A stretch of DNA of 64,000 nt, taken from NCBI RefSeq assembly GCF_900129025.1, contig NZ_FQUM01000004.1, positions 310,001-374,000 of the forward strand, given 5' to 3'. Of this stretch, positions 34,230 through 43,739 are shown piece by piece. Source of the stretch: Mariniphaga anaerophila (lineage in GTDB: Bacteria; Bacteroidota; Bacteroidia; Bacteroidales; Prolixibacteraceae). How positions within the stretch are numbered: the first letter of the stretch is position 1; each line of letters opens with the position of its first letter. The position numbers and the translations under genes were made by a program. Under the pieces are notes generated by a model, which was not told the DNA's origin, did no database searches, and was given only the letters and a program-made list of their open reading frames with translations.

Positions 34230-37200
34230 TTACTCGTGCCTTGACGGATCGTCTTCGGTAAGTTGAAGTTTCTTTTTCAACTCCTGAAGCTTCTGTTCTT
34301 CCAACACTTTTTTGTATTCGAAAGGAATTACTTTCACAAACCTCGGAAGATATTCTTCCCAGTTGGTCAAAACCTTAGCAGCCAGCGTACTCTGCGTATA
34401 AATCAGATGATTATTAATAAGAGACTGCAATTCTATCACATCCGATTTATCTTCAACCGGAAGCAATTCTACCAAACCTTTGTTGCAGAAGTAATCAAAG
34501 TTTCCGGTTTCGTCCAGCACGTAGGCAATCCCGCCGCTCATCCCGGCAGCAAAATTCTTCCCGGTCTTGCCAAGAACAACCACCCGGCCGCCGGTCATGT
34601 ACTCACAACAGTGGTCTCCGGCACCTTCTACTACGGCCTTCGCGCCTGAGTTCCTTACACAAAACCGCTCTCCGGCAACTCCCCTAATGTATGCTTCGCC
34701 GCGGGTTGCTCCGTAAAAAGAAGTGTTCCCGATAATAATATTTTCCTCGGGTTTAAAGGTGCTTCCCACCGGGGGCACCACAATTATTTTACCTCCTGAA
34801 AGCCCTTTCCCGATGTAGTCATTCGAGTCTCCCTGGAGCCTGAACGTGACACCACTCACAAGGAAAGCACCGAAGCTCTGTCCGGCAGTACCATTAAAAG
34901 TGCAGTTTATGGTATCTTCAGGCAACCCGGCCTCACCATATTTTTTTGATATTTCTCCGGAAAGCATGGCTCCGGTAGTGCGATCCACATTCACAATCGG
35001 ATGTGAAATCCAGACTTTCTCGGCACCACGAATTGCTTTCCGCGCTTCTTTAATCAGGTCAAAATCGATGTGCCCTTTTGTTGGCCTGGTATTGGGATGT
35101 GTATTCCTGATTGGTACATTTTTAGCCTGTTTCGGCATATAAAGCAACCTCGAAAAATCAACATTCTTCATTTTCCAGTTGGTAACTTCAGGATTTACTT
35201 CCAGCAAGTCCGTGCGCCCTACAATGTCGTCGAATTTCGTGAATCCCATTTCAGCCAGGTATTCGCGAATTTCGCGAGCCATAAACCGGAAAAAATTGAT
35301 GGTATATTCGGCCTTCCCGATAAATCGTTTACGCAGTTCTTCATCCTGGGTAGCAATTCCGGCAGGGCAGGTATTCATGTGGCATTTACGCATCATTACG
35401 CAACCAAGCACAATTAATGCAGAAGTTGAAAAGCCGAACTCTTCCCCTCCGAGACAAGCCAGAGTTACCACGTCGCGGCCGGTTTTAAGCTGGCCATCCA
35501 CCTGAAGCTTCACCCTTCCGCGAAGATTATTCAGCACCAGGGTTTGCTGTGTTTCTGCAATTCCCAGCTCAACCGGCAGCCCGGCATGTTTGATTGAACT
35601 TGCCGGGCTGGCACCAGTACCGCCTTCTGTTCCGGCAATTACAATAACATCTGAAAACGCTTTTGAAACGCCGGCAGCAATAGTCCCCACACCATCTTCG
35701 GAAACCAGTTTTACAGAAACTCTGGCTTTAGGATTGGTAATTTTCAGGTCGTAAATGAGTTGCGCCAAATCTTCGATGGAATAAATATCGTGATGTGGCG
35801 GAGGCGAAATCAGTGTAATTCCGGGTGTGGAATTACGTGTTTTCGCAATTATTTTATTCACCTTGTATCCGGGCAACTGTCCGCCTTCTCCGGGTTTTGC
35901 ACCCTGGGCAACTTTTATCTGCAGCTCTTCGGCATTTACCAGGTAATTGTTGGTTACCCCAAAACGCCCGGAAGCAACTTGTTTAATTTTGCTGTTTCGC
36001 AATGTATTGAAACGTGACGGATCCTCTCCTCCTTCTCCCGTGTTGCTTCTGCCACCAATTGTATTCATGGTAATGGCCAGCGCTTCGTGGGTTTCGATGC
36101 TGATTGACCCGTACGACATGGCGCCGGTAACAAAACGTTTCATGATTTCTTCTTCCGGCTCCACCTGATCCAGCGGAATCGGATTCTTTTTCAGATTAAA
36201 ACACCCACGGATAAAAGCCGGTTGTTTATTCTGTCTGTCTACCAGCGTAGTAAACTCTTTAAACTTTGCGTAATCGTTGGTACGTGTTGCCCATTGAAGC
36301 AACCCGATTGACTCCGGATTCCATGCATGGTGAAGGCCGTTTTTACGCCAGGAGTAAACTCCTTCCGTTTCGAACCGAAACGGTTCAGGAGTAGTTTCCT
36401 TTTCAAACGCTTTTTCATGGAAAAGCATGGCTTCACGATAAATTTCTTCGAAGCCCACACCTCCTATTTTTGCAGCAGTACCGGTAAAATATTTATCGAC
36501 CAGCTCTTTGTTTACGCCAACCGATTCGAAAATTTGTGCACCATGGTAGCTTCTTAATGTAGAAATCCCCATTTTAGACATCACTTTCAGCAATCCTTTA
36601 TCGATGGCTTTTATGTAGTTTTTCCGGGCTTCTTTGTATTCCAGTTCTACCTTTCCTTCTTTCACCAGATGATCTATTGCGGCAAAAGCCAGATACGGGT
36701 TAATTACGCTGGCTCCGTATCCCAAAAGAAGTGCGAAATGATGCACTTCGCGCGCCTCGCCGGTTTCCACAATAATACCCACCTGCATCCTTTTCTGCTT
36801 TTTAATGAGATGGTGGTGCACTGCGGCAACAGAAAGCAGAGAAGGAATGGGAGCCTCGTCTTTATTGATGTTACGGTCGCTAAGAATAATGTAGTTTTTT
36901 TCGTTATCGACCGCTTTTTCTGCTGTATTCAGCATTTTTTCCAGCGCTGCTTCGAAACCCTTTACTCCTTTATTTACCGGGAAAACCATCGGAATCACTT
37001 CATGAGAAAACATTTCGTCCTTCAGGTCTTTAATCTTTCCCAGGTCGGTATTGGTAAGAATCGGCTCCTGAAATTTTATCAGATTACAATGGTCGGGTGT
37101 TTCTACCAAAATATTGGAATGAAGCGAGCCGATATAATTGGTAAGCGCCATAACCAGTCCCTCGCGAATAGGGTCGATTGCCGGGTTGGTAACCTGGGCA

Positions 37201-38753
37201 AACATCTGCTTAAAGTATTCGAAAAAGCGCCGTGGCTTTTCAGAAAAAACAGCCAGCGGAACATCGTTACCCATTGAGCTGGTTGGTTCCACGCCCGACA
37301 TGCACATGGGCTGAATCAGCGCATACATATCTTCTTTGGAGTAGCCGAATTCTTTGGAATATGTATCAAAATTATCGATGGTGGAAGGCACACGGTGCTT
37401 TACCTTAATGTCGTCCATCATCAATCGATTTTCCTTCAGCCACATCTGGTATGGGTTCCGGTGGCTCAACTGATCTTTCACCTCTTCGTCTGGAATAATA
37501 ATGCCCAGTTGTGTATCCACCAGCAGAATCTTACCCGGGCGCAAACGTCCTTTTTCCTTAATTTCTTCGGGTTTGAAGGTTTGCACACCCACTTCGGATC
37601 CCATAACAATGAGGTCGTTTTTTGTAATTACGTAGCGCGACGGGCGCAGTCCGTTTCTATCGAGGGTACCACCAATGTAGCGGCCGTCGGAAAAAACCAT
37701 GGATGCCGGTCCGTCCCACGGCTCCATAATAGTTGAATGGTATTCGTAAAAAGCTTTCAGACTTTCAGGAATCGGATTTTTTTCGTTGAATGATTCCGGA
37801 ATCATCATACAAAGCGAATGCGGCAGTGTCCGTCCGGTCAAGTGTAAAAACTCAAGCACGTTGTCAAACGAAGCAGAATCCGATTTTCCGGGTTCAATTA
37901 CAGGAAGCAGCTTTTTCAGGTCGTCCCCAAAAACTTCCGATTTCATTAAAGCTTCGCGCGCCTGCATCCACAATCGGTTACCTTTAATGGTATTTATTTC
38001 GCCATTGTGCGCCACAATACGAAATGGCTGCGCCAAATCCCACGTAGGGAACGTATTTGTACTAAAGCGAGAATGCACTAAAGCAATCGCACTTTTGAAT
38101 TTTTCATTTTTAAAATCGAGGAAATAGTTACGCAACTGTTCGGGCGTTAACATTCCTTTGTAAACGATGACTTTTGCAGAAAGGCTGGGCTGATAAAAAC
38201 TCTCTTTATACTTCAGTTTCGATTCCCGAATTTCCTTTTCTGCCAGTTTTCTTACAACGTACAATTTACGTTCGAGGTCGTCTTTTTCCAGGTTTGCCTT
38301 TACAAAAACCTGTTTAATTGAAGGCTCTGTGGTTTTGGCAATTTCTCCGGGCACCGAATGGTCAACCGGAACATCGCGGTAACCAACCAAAGTAAGCCCC
38401 TCTTCTTTAATGTGCCTGGAAAGCACTTCGACGCACAAAGCCGCCTCTGCTTCATCTTTCGGAAGAAAAACCAATCCGGTTCCATACTTCCCCAAATCGC
38501 CAACAGGCAGTTTTAACTCCTCTGTAATAAACTCATGCGGAATCTGCATTAAAATACCTGCCCCGTCGCCGGTAGAATTATCGGCATTAACAGCGCCACG
38601 GTGATCCATGTTCAGCAAAACCTCTAATCCCCGTTTGACGATATCGTGTGATGGGTTACCTTTTATATGGGCAACAAACCCAATTCCACAATTGTCATGT
38701 TCATTCTCCGGATTATAGTACCCTTGCGCACCAGGTAATCTCATCTGTAGCAT
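34230..38753 (-). CDS. gltB: Glutamate synthase large subunit GltB
   Basis: The product has 1507 residues. Domain order is standard: an N-terminal glutamine amidotransferase with nucleophile Cys22 after a 21-residue propeptide (HDNCGIGFVAH), a central domain, the FMN-binding synthase domain with SPPPHHDIYSIEDLAQLI, the 3Fe-4S Cys motif in CVMMRKCHMNTCPAG, and the C-terminal beta-helix (GAxxG repeats, GGRVVVLGKTGKNF). With AmtB and P-II encoded at 50-51.6 kb it forms the ammonium assimilation equipment of this window. Confidence 0.98.
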   Translation of the reverse strand: MLQMRLPGAQGYYNPENEHDNCGIGFVAHIKGNPSHDIVKRGLEVLLNMDHRGAVNADNSTGDGAGILMQIPHEFITEELKLPVGDLGKYGTGLVFLPKDEAEAALCVEVLSRHIKEEGLTLVGYRDVPVDHSVPGEIAKTTEPSIKQVFVKANLEKDDLERKLYVVRKLAEKEIRESKLKYKESFYQPSLSAKVIVYKGMLTPEQLRNYFLDFKNEKFKSAIALVHSRFSTNTFPTWDLAQPFRIVAHNGEINTIKGNRLWMQAREALMKSEVFGDDLKKLLPVIEPGKSDSASFDNVLEFLHLTGRTLPHSLCMMIPESFNEKNPIPESLKAFYEYHSTIMEPWDGPASMVFSDGRYIGGTLDRNGLRPSRYVITKNDLIVMGSEVGVQTFKPEEIKEKGRLRPGKILLVDTQLGIIIPDEEVKDQLSHRNPYQMWLKENRLMMDDIKVKHRVPSTIDNFDTYSKEFGYSKEDMYALIQPMCMSGVEPTSSMGNDVPLAVFSEKPRRFFEYFKQMFAQVTNPAIDPIREGLVMALTNYIGSLHSNILVETPDHCNLIKFQEPILTNTDLGKIKDLKDEMFSHEVIPMVFPVNKGVKGFEAALEKMLNTAEKAVDNEKNYIILSDRNINKDEAPIPSLLSVAAVHHHLIKKQKRMQVGIIVETGEAREVHHFALLLGYGASVINPYLAFAAIDHLVKEGKVELEYKEARKNYIKAIDKGLLKVMSKMGISTLRSYHGAQIFESVGVNKELVDKYFTGTAAKIGGVGFEEIYREAMLFHEKAFEKETTPEPFRFETEGVYSWRKNGLHHAWNPESIGLLQWATRTNDYAKFKEFTTLVDRQNKQPAFIRGCFNLKKNPIPLDQVEPEEEIMKRFVTGAMSYGSISIETHEALAITMNTIGGRSNTGEGGEDPSRFNTLRNSKIKQVASGRFGVTNNYLVNAEELQIKVAQGAKPGEGGQLPGYKVNKIIAKTRNSTPGITLISPPPHHDIYSIEDLAQLIYDLKITNPKARVSVKLVSEDGVGTIAAGVSKAFSDVIVIAGTEGGTGASPASSIKHAGLPVELGIAETQQTLVLNNLRGRVKLQVDGQLKTGRDVVTLACLGGEEFGFSTSALIVLGCVMMRKCHMNTCPAGIATQDEELRKRFIGKAEYTINFFRFMAREIREYLAEMGFTKFDDIVGRTDLLEVNPEVTNWKMKNVDFSRLLYMPKQAKNVPIRNTHPNTRPTKGHIDFDLIKEARKAIRGAEKVWISHPIVNVDRTTGAMLSGEISKKYGEAGLPEDTINCTFNGTAGQSFGAFLVSGVTFRLQGDSNDYIGKGLSGGKIIVVPPVGSTFKPEENIIIGNTSFYGATRGEAYIRGVAGERFCVRNSGAKAVVEGAGDHCCEYMTGGRVVVLGKTGKNFAAGMSGGIAYVLDETGNFDYFCNKGLVELLPVEDKSDVIELQSLINNHLIYTQSTLAAKVLTNWEEYLPRFVKVIPFEYKKVLEEQKLQELKKKLQLTEDDPSRHE

Positions 38754-38857
38754 TTTTAAGTCCTTTTAAAATTTTCAAAAAATAACAAAAGCAATAAATT
38801 TCATTAATATATTGTAAAACTGAAAGACTTTATCAGCTTTTACTAACGAAATGCAAC

Positions 38858-38889
38858 CAAAAGTACACAATGAACAAAAAAAAGCACAA
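38858..38889 (-). promoter_or_regulatory. Promoter of gltBD
   Basis: On the minus strand TACTTTTG (38858-38865) exactly fits TAnnTTTG, and TTG lies 21 bp upstream (38887-38889). The box is 104 bp before the gltB ATG, implying a leader of about 95 nt in which I see no obvious riboswitch. Confidence 0.55.
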
Positions 38890-39003
38890 TCGTCCTTATT
38901 CAAAAGATGTGTTAAATAACATAGAATTAACCTTGATTTTCAACAAAACAAAGGCCACAAAACAAAATTATGTTAACTATAACAGTAGTTTCAGAAGCTG
39001 AAT

Positions 39004-40335
39004 TTACGCCAATAAATTTCGAATAGCGTCATCCATTTTTTCAAAATGATAATTTCTTACTATTCCTTCTTTTTTTTCTGCAATCTTACCGATACACAAA
39101 TTTCCGATGCTTCCTTCGTGCGTATGATTTACTGATTTATCCGGCCGGAAACTCCCGGCTTCAATATCTGCAGCAACCTGTTTATAGGCCTCGCGAAACG
39201 GAATTCCCTGCAAAACCAGTTTATTCACCTCTTCCACACTAAACAGGTAATCATACCTGGCATCATCCAGAATATTTTCGTTTACCTTCAGTTTACCCAA
39301 AGCGAGGTTTGCAATGGACAGGCAATCGTCCAGTTCGCCAAACATGGGCAGAAAAATCTCTTTTACCACCTGCAAATCGCGAAAATATCCACTGGGCAGA
39401 TTATTGATGGTTAATGCAATTTGTTGCGGAATCCCCTGAATTTTATTGCATTTTCCACGAATCAGCTCAAAAACATCCGGGTTCTTTTTGTGTGGCATAA
39501 TGCTCGACCCCGTTGTAAATTCAGGAGGAAGAGACACGAAACTAAAATTCTGGCTGTTAAACAGGCACACATCGTAGGCAAGTTTCGACAGTGTAGCAGC
39601 AATGTTTGCCAATGCAAAAGAGACAATTTTTTCAACTTTTCCCCGGCCCATTTGCGCGTAAACAACATTGTAGTTCATGTTATTAAAACCCAGCAAATCG
39701 GTGGTCATCTGGCGATTTAAAGGGAACGAAGAACCGTACCCTGCAGCCGAGCCCAGAGGATTTTGATTGGCAATTTTAAAGGCGGAAGAAAGCAGCTCCA
39801 AATCGTCGGTCAAACTTTCGGCATAAGCACCAAACCACAACCCGAATGACGATGGCATGGCCACCTGCAAATGAGTATAGCCCGGCATAAGCACATCTTT
39901 GTGCTGTTCACTTTTGCTAAGCAACGTATCGATCAACTGTCCGGTTTCCGCGACTACTTCGCGTATACTTTCGCGAATAAACAGTTTCAAATCAAGTAAA
40001 ACCTGATCGTTGCGCGAACGGCCACTATGAATTTTTTTACCCAAATCACCCAAATCGCGGGTTAAAAGAAACTCTACCTGAGAATGAACATCTTCCACGT
40101 CCTGCTCAATTTTAAACTCTCCGTCAACTGCCTTTTTATACAGTTTTTTCAGTGCATCCAACAGAACCGGAAGTTCGGCCTTTTCGATTAAACCGACCGA
40201 TTCGAGCATGGTTACGTGGGCCATCGAGCCCAAAATATCAAAAGGCGCCAGATAAACATCCAGTTCGCGATCTTTTCCTACAGTGAATTTTTCGATGGCT
40301 TCATCAACAGTGATTCCTTTTTCCCAGAGTTTCAT
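39004..40335 (-). CDS. argH: Argininosuccinate lyase ArgH
   Basis: The product has 443 residues. The fumarase/aspartase superfamily signature is TGSSIMPHKKNPD, with a catalytic-region HSGRSRNDQV near residue 105 and TPGYTHLQ-like PGYTHLQVAMP. It splits argininosuccinate into arginine and fumarate, the last step of arginine synthesis. It stands alone here. Other arginine genes (argF', argD) are at 59-64 kb. Confidence 0.97.
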   Translation of the reverse strand: MKLWEKGITVDEAIEKFTVGKDRELDVYLAPFDILGSMAHVTMLESVGLIEKAELPVLLDALKKLYKKAVDGEFKIEQDVEDVHSQVEFLLTRDLGDLGKKIHSGRSRNDQVLLDLKLFIRESIREVVAETGQLIDTLLSKSEQHKDVLMPGYTHLQVAMPSSFGLWFGAYAESLTDDLELLSSAFKIANQNPLGSAAGYGSSFPLNRQMTTDLLGFNNMNYNVVYAQMGRGKVEKIVSFALANIAATLSKLAYDVCLFNSQNFSFVSLPPEFTTGSSIMPHKKNPDVFELIRGKCNKIQGIPQQIALTINNLPSGYFRDLQVVKEIFLPMFGELDDCLSIANLALGKLKVNENILDDARYDYLFSVEEVNKLVLQGIPFREAYKQVAADIEAGSFRPDKSVNHTHEGSIGNLCIGKIAEKKEGIVRNYHFEKMDDAIRNLLA

Positions 40336-40357
40336 GCTATAAAAATTGAATTTTGAG

Positions 40358-40365
40358 CAAAGATA
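40358..40365 (-). promoter_or_regulatory. -7 promoter element of argH
   Basis: TATCTTTG on the minus strand matches TAnnTTTG and lies 22 bp before the ATG at 40335. A TTG lies 17 bp upstream, slightly closer than usual. Confidence 0.45.
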
Positions 40366-40473
40366 TAGATTTTGAGCCGAAACAATTTGCCGCCGGGGGT
40401 TTTATAATTCCTGAAAAAATTACGACTTTTGCGCTGCACCAATTAGTAAGGCAGGCATAATACATTCAAATTC

Positions 40474-42093
40474 ATGCTCGAAAACAGAACAATCAAAATA
40501 ATATTTTTTGCATTAACAGGATTAGCGCTGGCCATCTACTTTTCTGGCCTTTCGATAGATGTAACGCGCGATGCAGGAAAATATGCTACGGTTTCAAAAG
40601 AAGTTTTTCAAAACGGCAATTTCATAAACCTGACCATACACGGAGAACCATACGACCAAAAACCGCCGCTGCTGTTTTGGGTTGGGGCGCTTGGCTTTTC
40701 CATTGGAGGGATTTCAAATTTCTGGTTCAAATTTCCGGTGTTGCTGCTTGTATTTTTAGGTTTTTACTCGGCTTACGGCCTGGGCAGAAGCCTGTACAAC
40801 CGGCGTGTAGGGCTGCTCACCGCATTTATGCTGGCCTTTTCCCTCATTTACACGCTATACAGCATGGACATCCACACGGATACGCCGCTCCAGGTTTTCA
40901 TCACATTTGCCCTTTGGCAACTTTCTGAATTTATTCAAACCAAGCGAAACAAAAACTGGATTTTAGGATTCATCGGAATTGGTTTTGCCATGCTGAGCAA
41001 AGGCCCGATTGGCGCGGCTATTCCGGCTTTTGCCGTTGTAGGCCACATTTTGCTGAAAAAAGATTTTCGCTTTTTAAAAGATTACCGCTGGTACGCGGGC
41101 ATTTTACTCGCTTTTGTTATTGTCAGTCCGGCATTGATTGGCCTGATTAACCAATTTGGTTGGGACGGAATCGTTTTCTTTTTCTGGGATAATAATGTGG
41201 GACGGCTAACCGGAACATACGTAAAACCCAACCACGACCCTATATTTTATGTACACAACCTGCTTTACCTGTTCCTGCCGTGGAGTCTGCTTTTTTTCGC
41301 TTCGGCATTTATGGAACTAAAAACGCTAATTAGCAACAAATTTAAAACTTCGGAGTATTTTACATTTACAGGTATCTGGATATTTTTTATCATTTTGAAT
41401 GCTTCAAGAAGTCAGTTGCCCAATTATATTTTTGGAATCGTTCCGCTGATTGCCGTTCTTACTGCCAAGTGGGTTGACATTGCGCTCCTTCGCAAATCGC
41501 AACTGCTGAAAGTTTTCAGATCGATTCAGGCAGTGGTAGTGGCTATGCTTTGGGTTGCCGTTGGAATAATTGCACTGTATCTTTTTCCCATTCCGGAATG
41601 GCAGGCAACAATAATTGCCTTGCTCGGATTAACTGCAACCATCTACATTTTCAGGAAAAGCAAAACAGCTATTGCACGACTAATTTTGCCGTCGGCCATT
41701 GCGTTTGCATGTTTGGCCTGGCTTTTAAATACCGATGTGTTTCCTTACATTTTCAGTTACCAGGCTCCGCCCAAAGCAGCCAGATTTTATAACGAAAATG
41801 CAGCGCCCGGCGAAAAGCTTTACAATTTCCACTATTCGCAATTCGAACTGTTTTTTTATAGCGAGCCACAAGCTGAGCAGCTTTCGTCGAACGAAGAGAT
41901 GAAAGCAGTTGCCGGCAAAAAGGGAAACTGGATTTTCACCGACGACGAAGGATTTCAACTCATCTCTGCGCTAAAACTAGAGCCGGACACAGTAATTGAA
42001 TACCAACATTTGTATTTAAACCGCGGAGGACGGTTTATTAATCCCAAAACCCGCCACGACGTACTTCAACCCATGTACCTGATAAAATATTAA
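40474..42093 (+). CDS. GT39/ArnT-like membrane glycosyltransferase (first of three)
   Basis: The product has 539 residues with about a dozen membrane helices. The first extracytoplasmic loop has the catalytic acidic motif in SIDVTRDAGKYATVSKEV, followed by PYDQKPPLLFW, the PMT_2 pattern of polyprenyl-phosphate-sugar-dependent transferases. A soluble C-terminal domain follows the helices at about residue 430. Such enzymes add sugars to lipid A, proteins or glycans on the periplasmic face. The acceptor is unknown. It is followed after 2 bp by a second member of the family. Confidence 0.85.
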   Translation: MLENRTIKIIFFALTGLALAIYFSGLSIDVTRDAGKYATVSKEVFQNGNFINLTIHGEPYDQKPPLLFWVGALGFSIGGISNFWFKFPVLLLVFLGFYSAYGLGRSLYNRRVGLLTAFMLAFSLIYTLYSMDIHTDTPLQVFITFALWQLSEFIQTKRNKNWILGFIGIGFAMLSKGPIGAAIPAFAVVGHILLKKDFRFLKDYRWYAGILLAFVIVSPALIGLINQFGWDGIVFFFWDNNVGRLTGTYVKPNHDPIFYVHNLLYLFLPWSLLFFASAFMELKTLISNKFKTSEYFTFTGIWIFFIILNASRSQLPNYIFGIVPLIAVLTAKWVDIALLRKSQLLKVFRSIQAVVVAMLWVAVGIIALYLFPIPEWQATIIALLGLTATIYIFRKSKTAIARLILPSAIAFACLAWLLNTDVFPYIFSYQAPPKAARFYNENAAPGEKLYNFHYSQFELFFYSEPQAEQLSSNEEMKAVAGKKGNWIFTDDEGFQLISALKLEPDTVIEYQHLYLNRGGRFINPKTRHDVLQPMYLIKY

Positions 42094-42095
42094 TT

Positions 42096-43733
42096 ATGAA
42101 AGGCGTGCAAAAAAAATATGTATGGGTGTTTATTCCGCTGCTGTTTCTGCTCTATTCTGCACCCAGCGCACTGGATTACGTTTTTCATTTTCCGGATGAA
42201 AAATATTACACGGATGCGGTGCTGCAAATGATGGATAAGGACGACTATTTTACACCATATAAAGCTGACGGCTCCTACCGCTTTTTAAAACCCATTGCAA
42301 CTTACTGGACGCTAATTGGCAGTTACAAAATACTGGGAGTCAGCAAATTTTCTTCCCGGGTTCTGTTTTGGCTGGCTGGCGCATTGCTGGTTGCTGTTGT
42401 TTTTTTTATGACCAAGTCGCTTACAAAAAAACGCGAAACAGCAATAACTGCCGCATTTATTACCGCAGCCAACCCGCTGGTATTAATGAGCTCCAGCCGA
42501 TCCATCCCCGATATTCTGCTGGTTCTTTTTCTGACCATCAGCGCGTGGGGTTTTCTGGAAATAATGGTGCATGAAACCCCGTCAAAAAAATTTTACTGGA
42601 TGGCCTACCTCGGTGCAGCTTTTGCTTTTGAAACCAAAGGACTTCCGGCTGCAGCATTCGCCGGAATCAGCTTGTTATACCTGCTGTTTAATCCATGGCA
42701 ACGCAAAAAGCTGAAACAGGTTCTGCACCCCGGAGCAATTTTACTGGCCGTTTTTATTGCACTCAGTTGGTTTGTGGTTATGTACATCGAACATGGCTCC
42801 GAATACCTCAATTCCTTTTTTGCCGACCAGGTAGGATACCGCGTTTCTTCAAAAATAATGCAGGTGGTAAACAACACTTTTCTGGGTGTGGCCAACCTGA
42901 TTGCTTTTACCCTGCCATGGATTGTTATTGCATTTTCGAAACCCGCAAAACTAAAAGCATTTATTACCGGCACAGATAAACCGACCAAAGCAATATTAGG
43001 GTTTATTGCCATTTGGACGCTGTTGGTTATTGCCATGTCAGGCGCTGTTTTCAAATTTTACGACCGCTACCTGCTCCCGGTAATTCCTCTAATTTCGCTG
43101 TTTTTTGCATTGGTTTTTATGAACTCGGAAACCCGTTTTAAAAAGCCATCAATAAAAATATTTGCCGGGTTAGCCATGCTGGTTTTAGCCATCAATATAT
43201 TATACGCCGTTTTTATTTTACCAGACAAAATTTTGGTTTTAGGAACAATTGCCGGAACACTCCTTGTGGTTTTATGGCTGACCGGAACCTTCAAAGCAAT
43301 CAGTTCTGAAATTATTTTAGCAAACCTCGTTTTGCTACTCTTTTTCAGCATACATATATTATTGTATCCGCTGCTAATGCCAAACCCGGGCGAACAACTG
43401 ACAGAAGCCATCCAAAAAGAACAGGTTTCGGGCAACGAAACTGTTTATGTTTACGGAAATATCAGAACAGCATCTAACATCAGAATCCACAGTCATCACA
43501 AAATGAATGTGGTGAGCATGGACACTGTTTACACGCTTCCGGAAAATCCAAATCACCTGCTGGTTTTCAGTCCGAAAGAAGAACCTTTTCTGGATTTAAA
43601 AAACTACAGTATTCTACCCGGGTCAGAAGAATGGAAGCGGGTTCCCGTTGAAAAATTTCCCTCTTTTTTGCAACCGACAATTAAGAATATCAAAAAAAGC
43701 GGAACAAAATATTTTGTAGCAAAACCCAAGTAA
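42096..43733 (+). CDS. GT39/ArnT-like membrane glycosyltransferase (second of three)
   Basis: The product has 545 residues with many membrane helices. The first loop reads FHFPDEKYYTDAVLQMM, then YRFLKPIATYWTL, matching the acidic and K-P positions of the family. A short soluble C-terminal domain ends the protein. It lies between two relatives with gaps of 2 and 6 bp, so all three are one transcript. Whether they act in sequence on one glycan or on different acceptors cannot be seen. Confidence 0.83.
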   Translation: MKGVQKKYVWVFIPLLFLLYSAPSALDYVFHFPDEKYYTDAVLQMMDKDDYFTPYKADGSYRFLKPIATYWTLIGSYKILGVSKFSSRVLFWLAGALLVAVVFFMTKSLTKKRETAITAAFITAANPLVLMSSSRSIPDILLVLFLTISAWGFLEIMVHETPSKKFYWMAYLGAAFAFETKGLPAAAFAGISLLYLLFNPWQRKKLKQVLHPGAILLAVFIALSWFVVMYIEHGSEYLNSFFADQVGYRVSSKIMQVVNNTFLGVANLIAFTLPWIVIAFSKPAKLKAFITGTDKPTKAILGFIAIWTLLVIAMSGAVFKFYDRYLLPVIPLISLFFALVFMNSETRFKKPSIKIFAGLAMLVLAINILYAVFILPDKILVLGTIAGTLLVVLWLTGTFKAISSEIILANLVLLLFFSIHILLYPLLMPNPGEQLTEAIQKEQVSGNETVYVYGNIRTASNIRIHSHHKMNVVSMDTVYTLPENPNHLLVFSPKEEPFLDLKNYSILPGSEEWKRVPVEKFPSFLQPTIKNIKKSGTKYFVAKPK

Positions 43734-43739
43734 AAAAAC

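Noticed and set aside
36669-37277. A 202-codon plus-strand frame opposite gltB
   Set aside because: Antisense to the conserved central part of GltB, with no independent evidence.
38754-38857. Riboswitch or leader-peptide attenuator before gltB
   Set aside because: The leader of about 100 nt is AT-rich, with no convincing stem-loop set or leader peptide.
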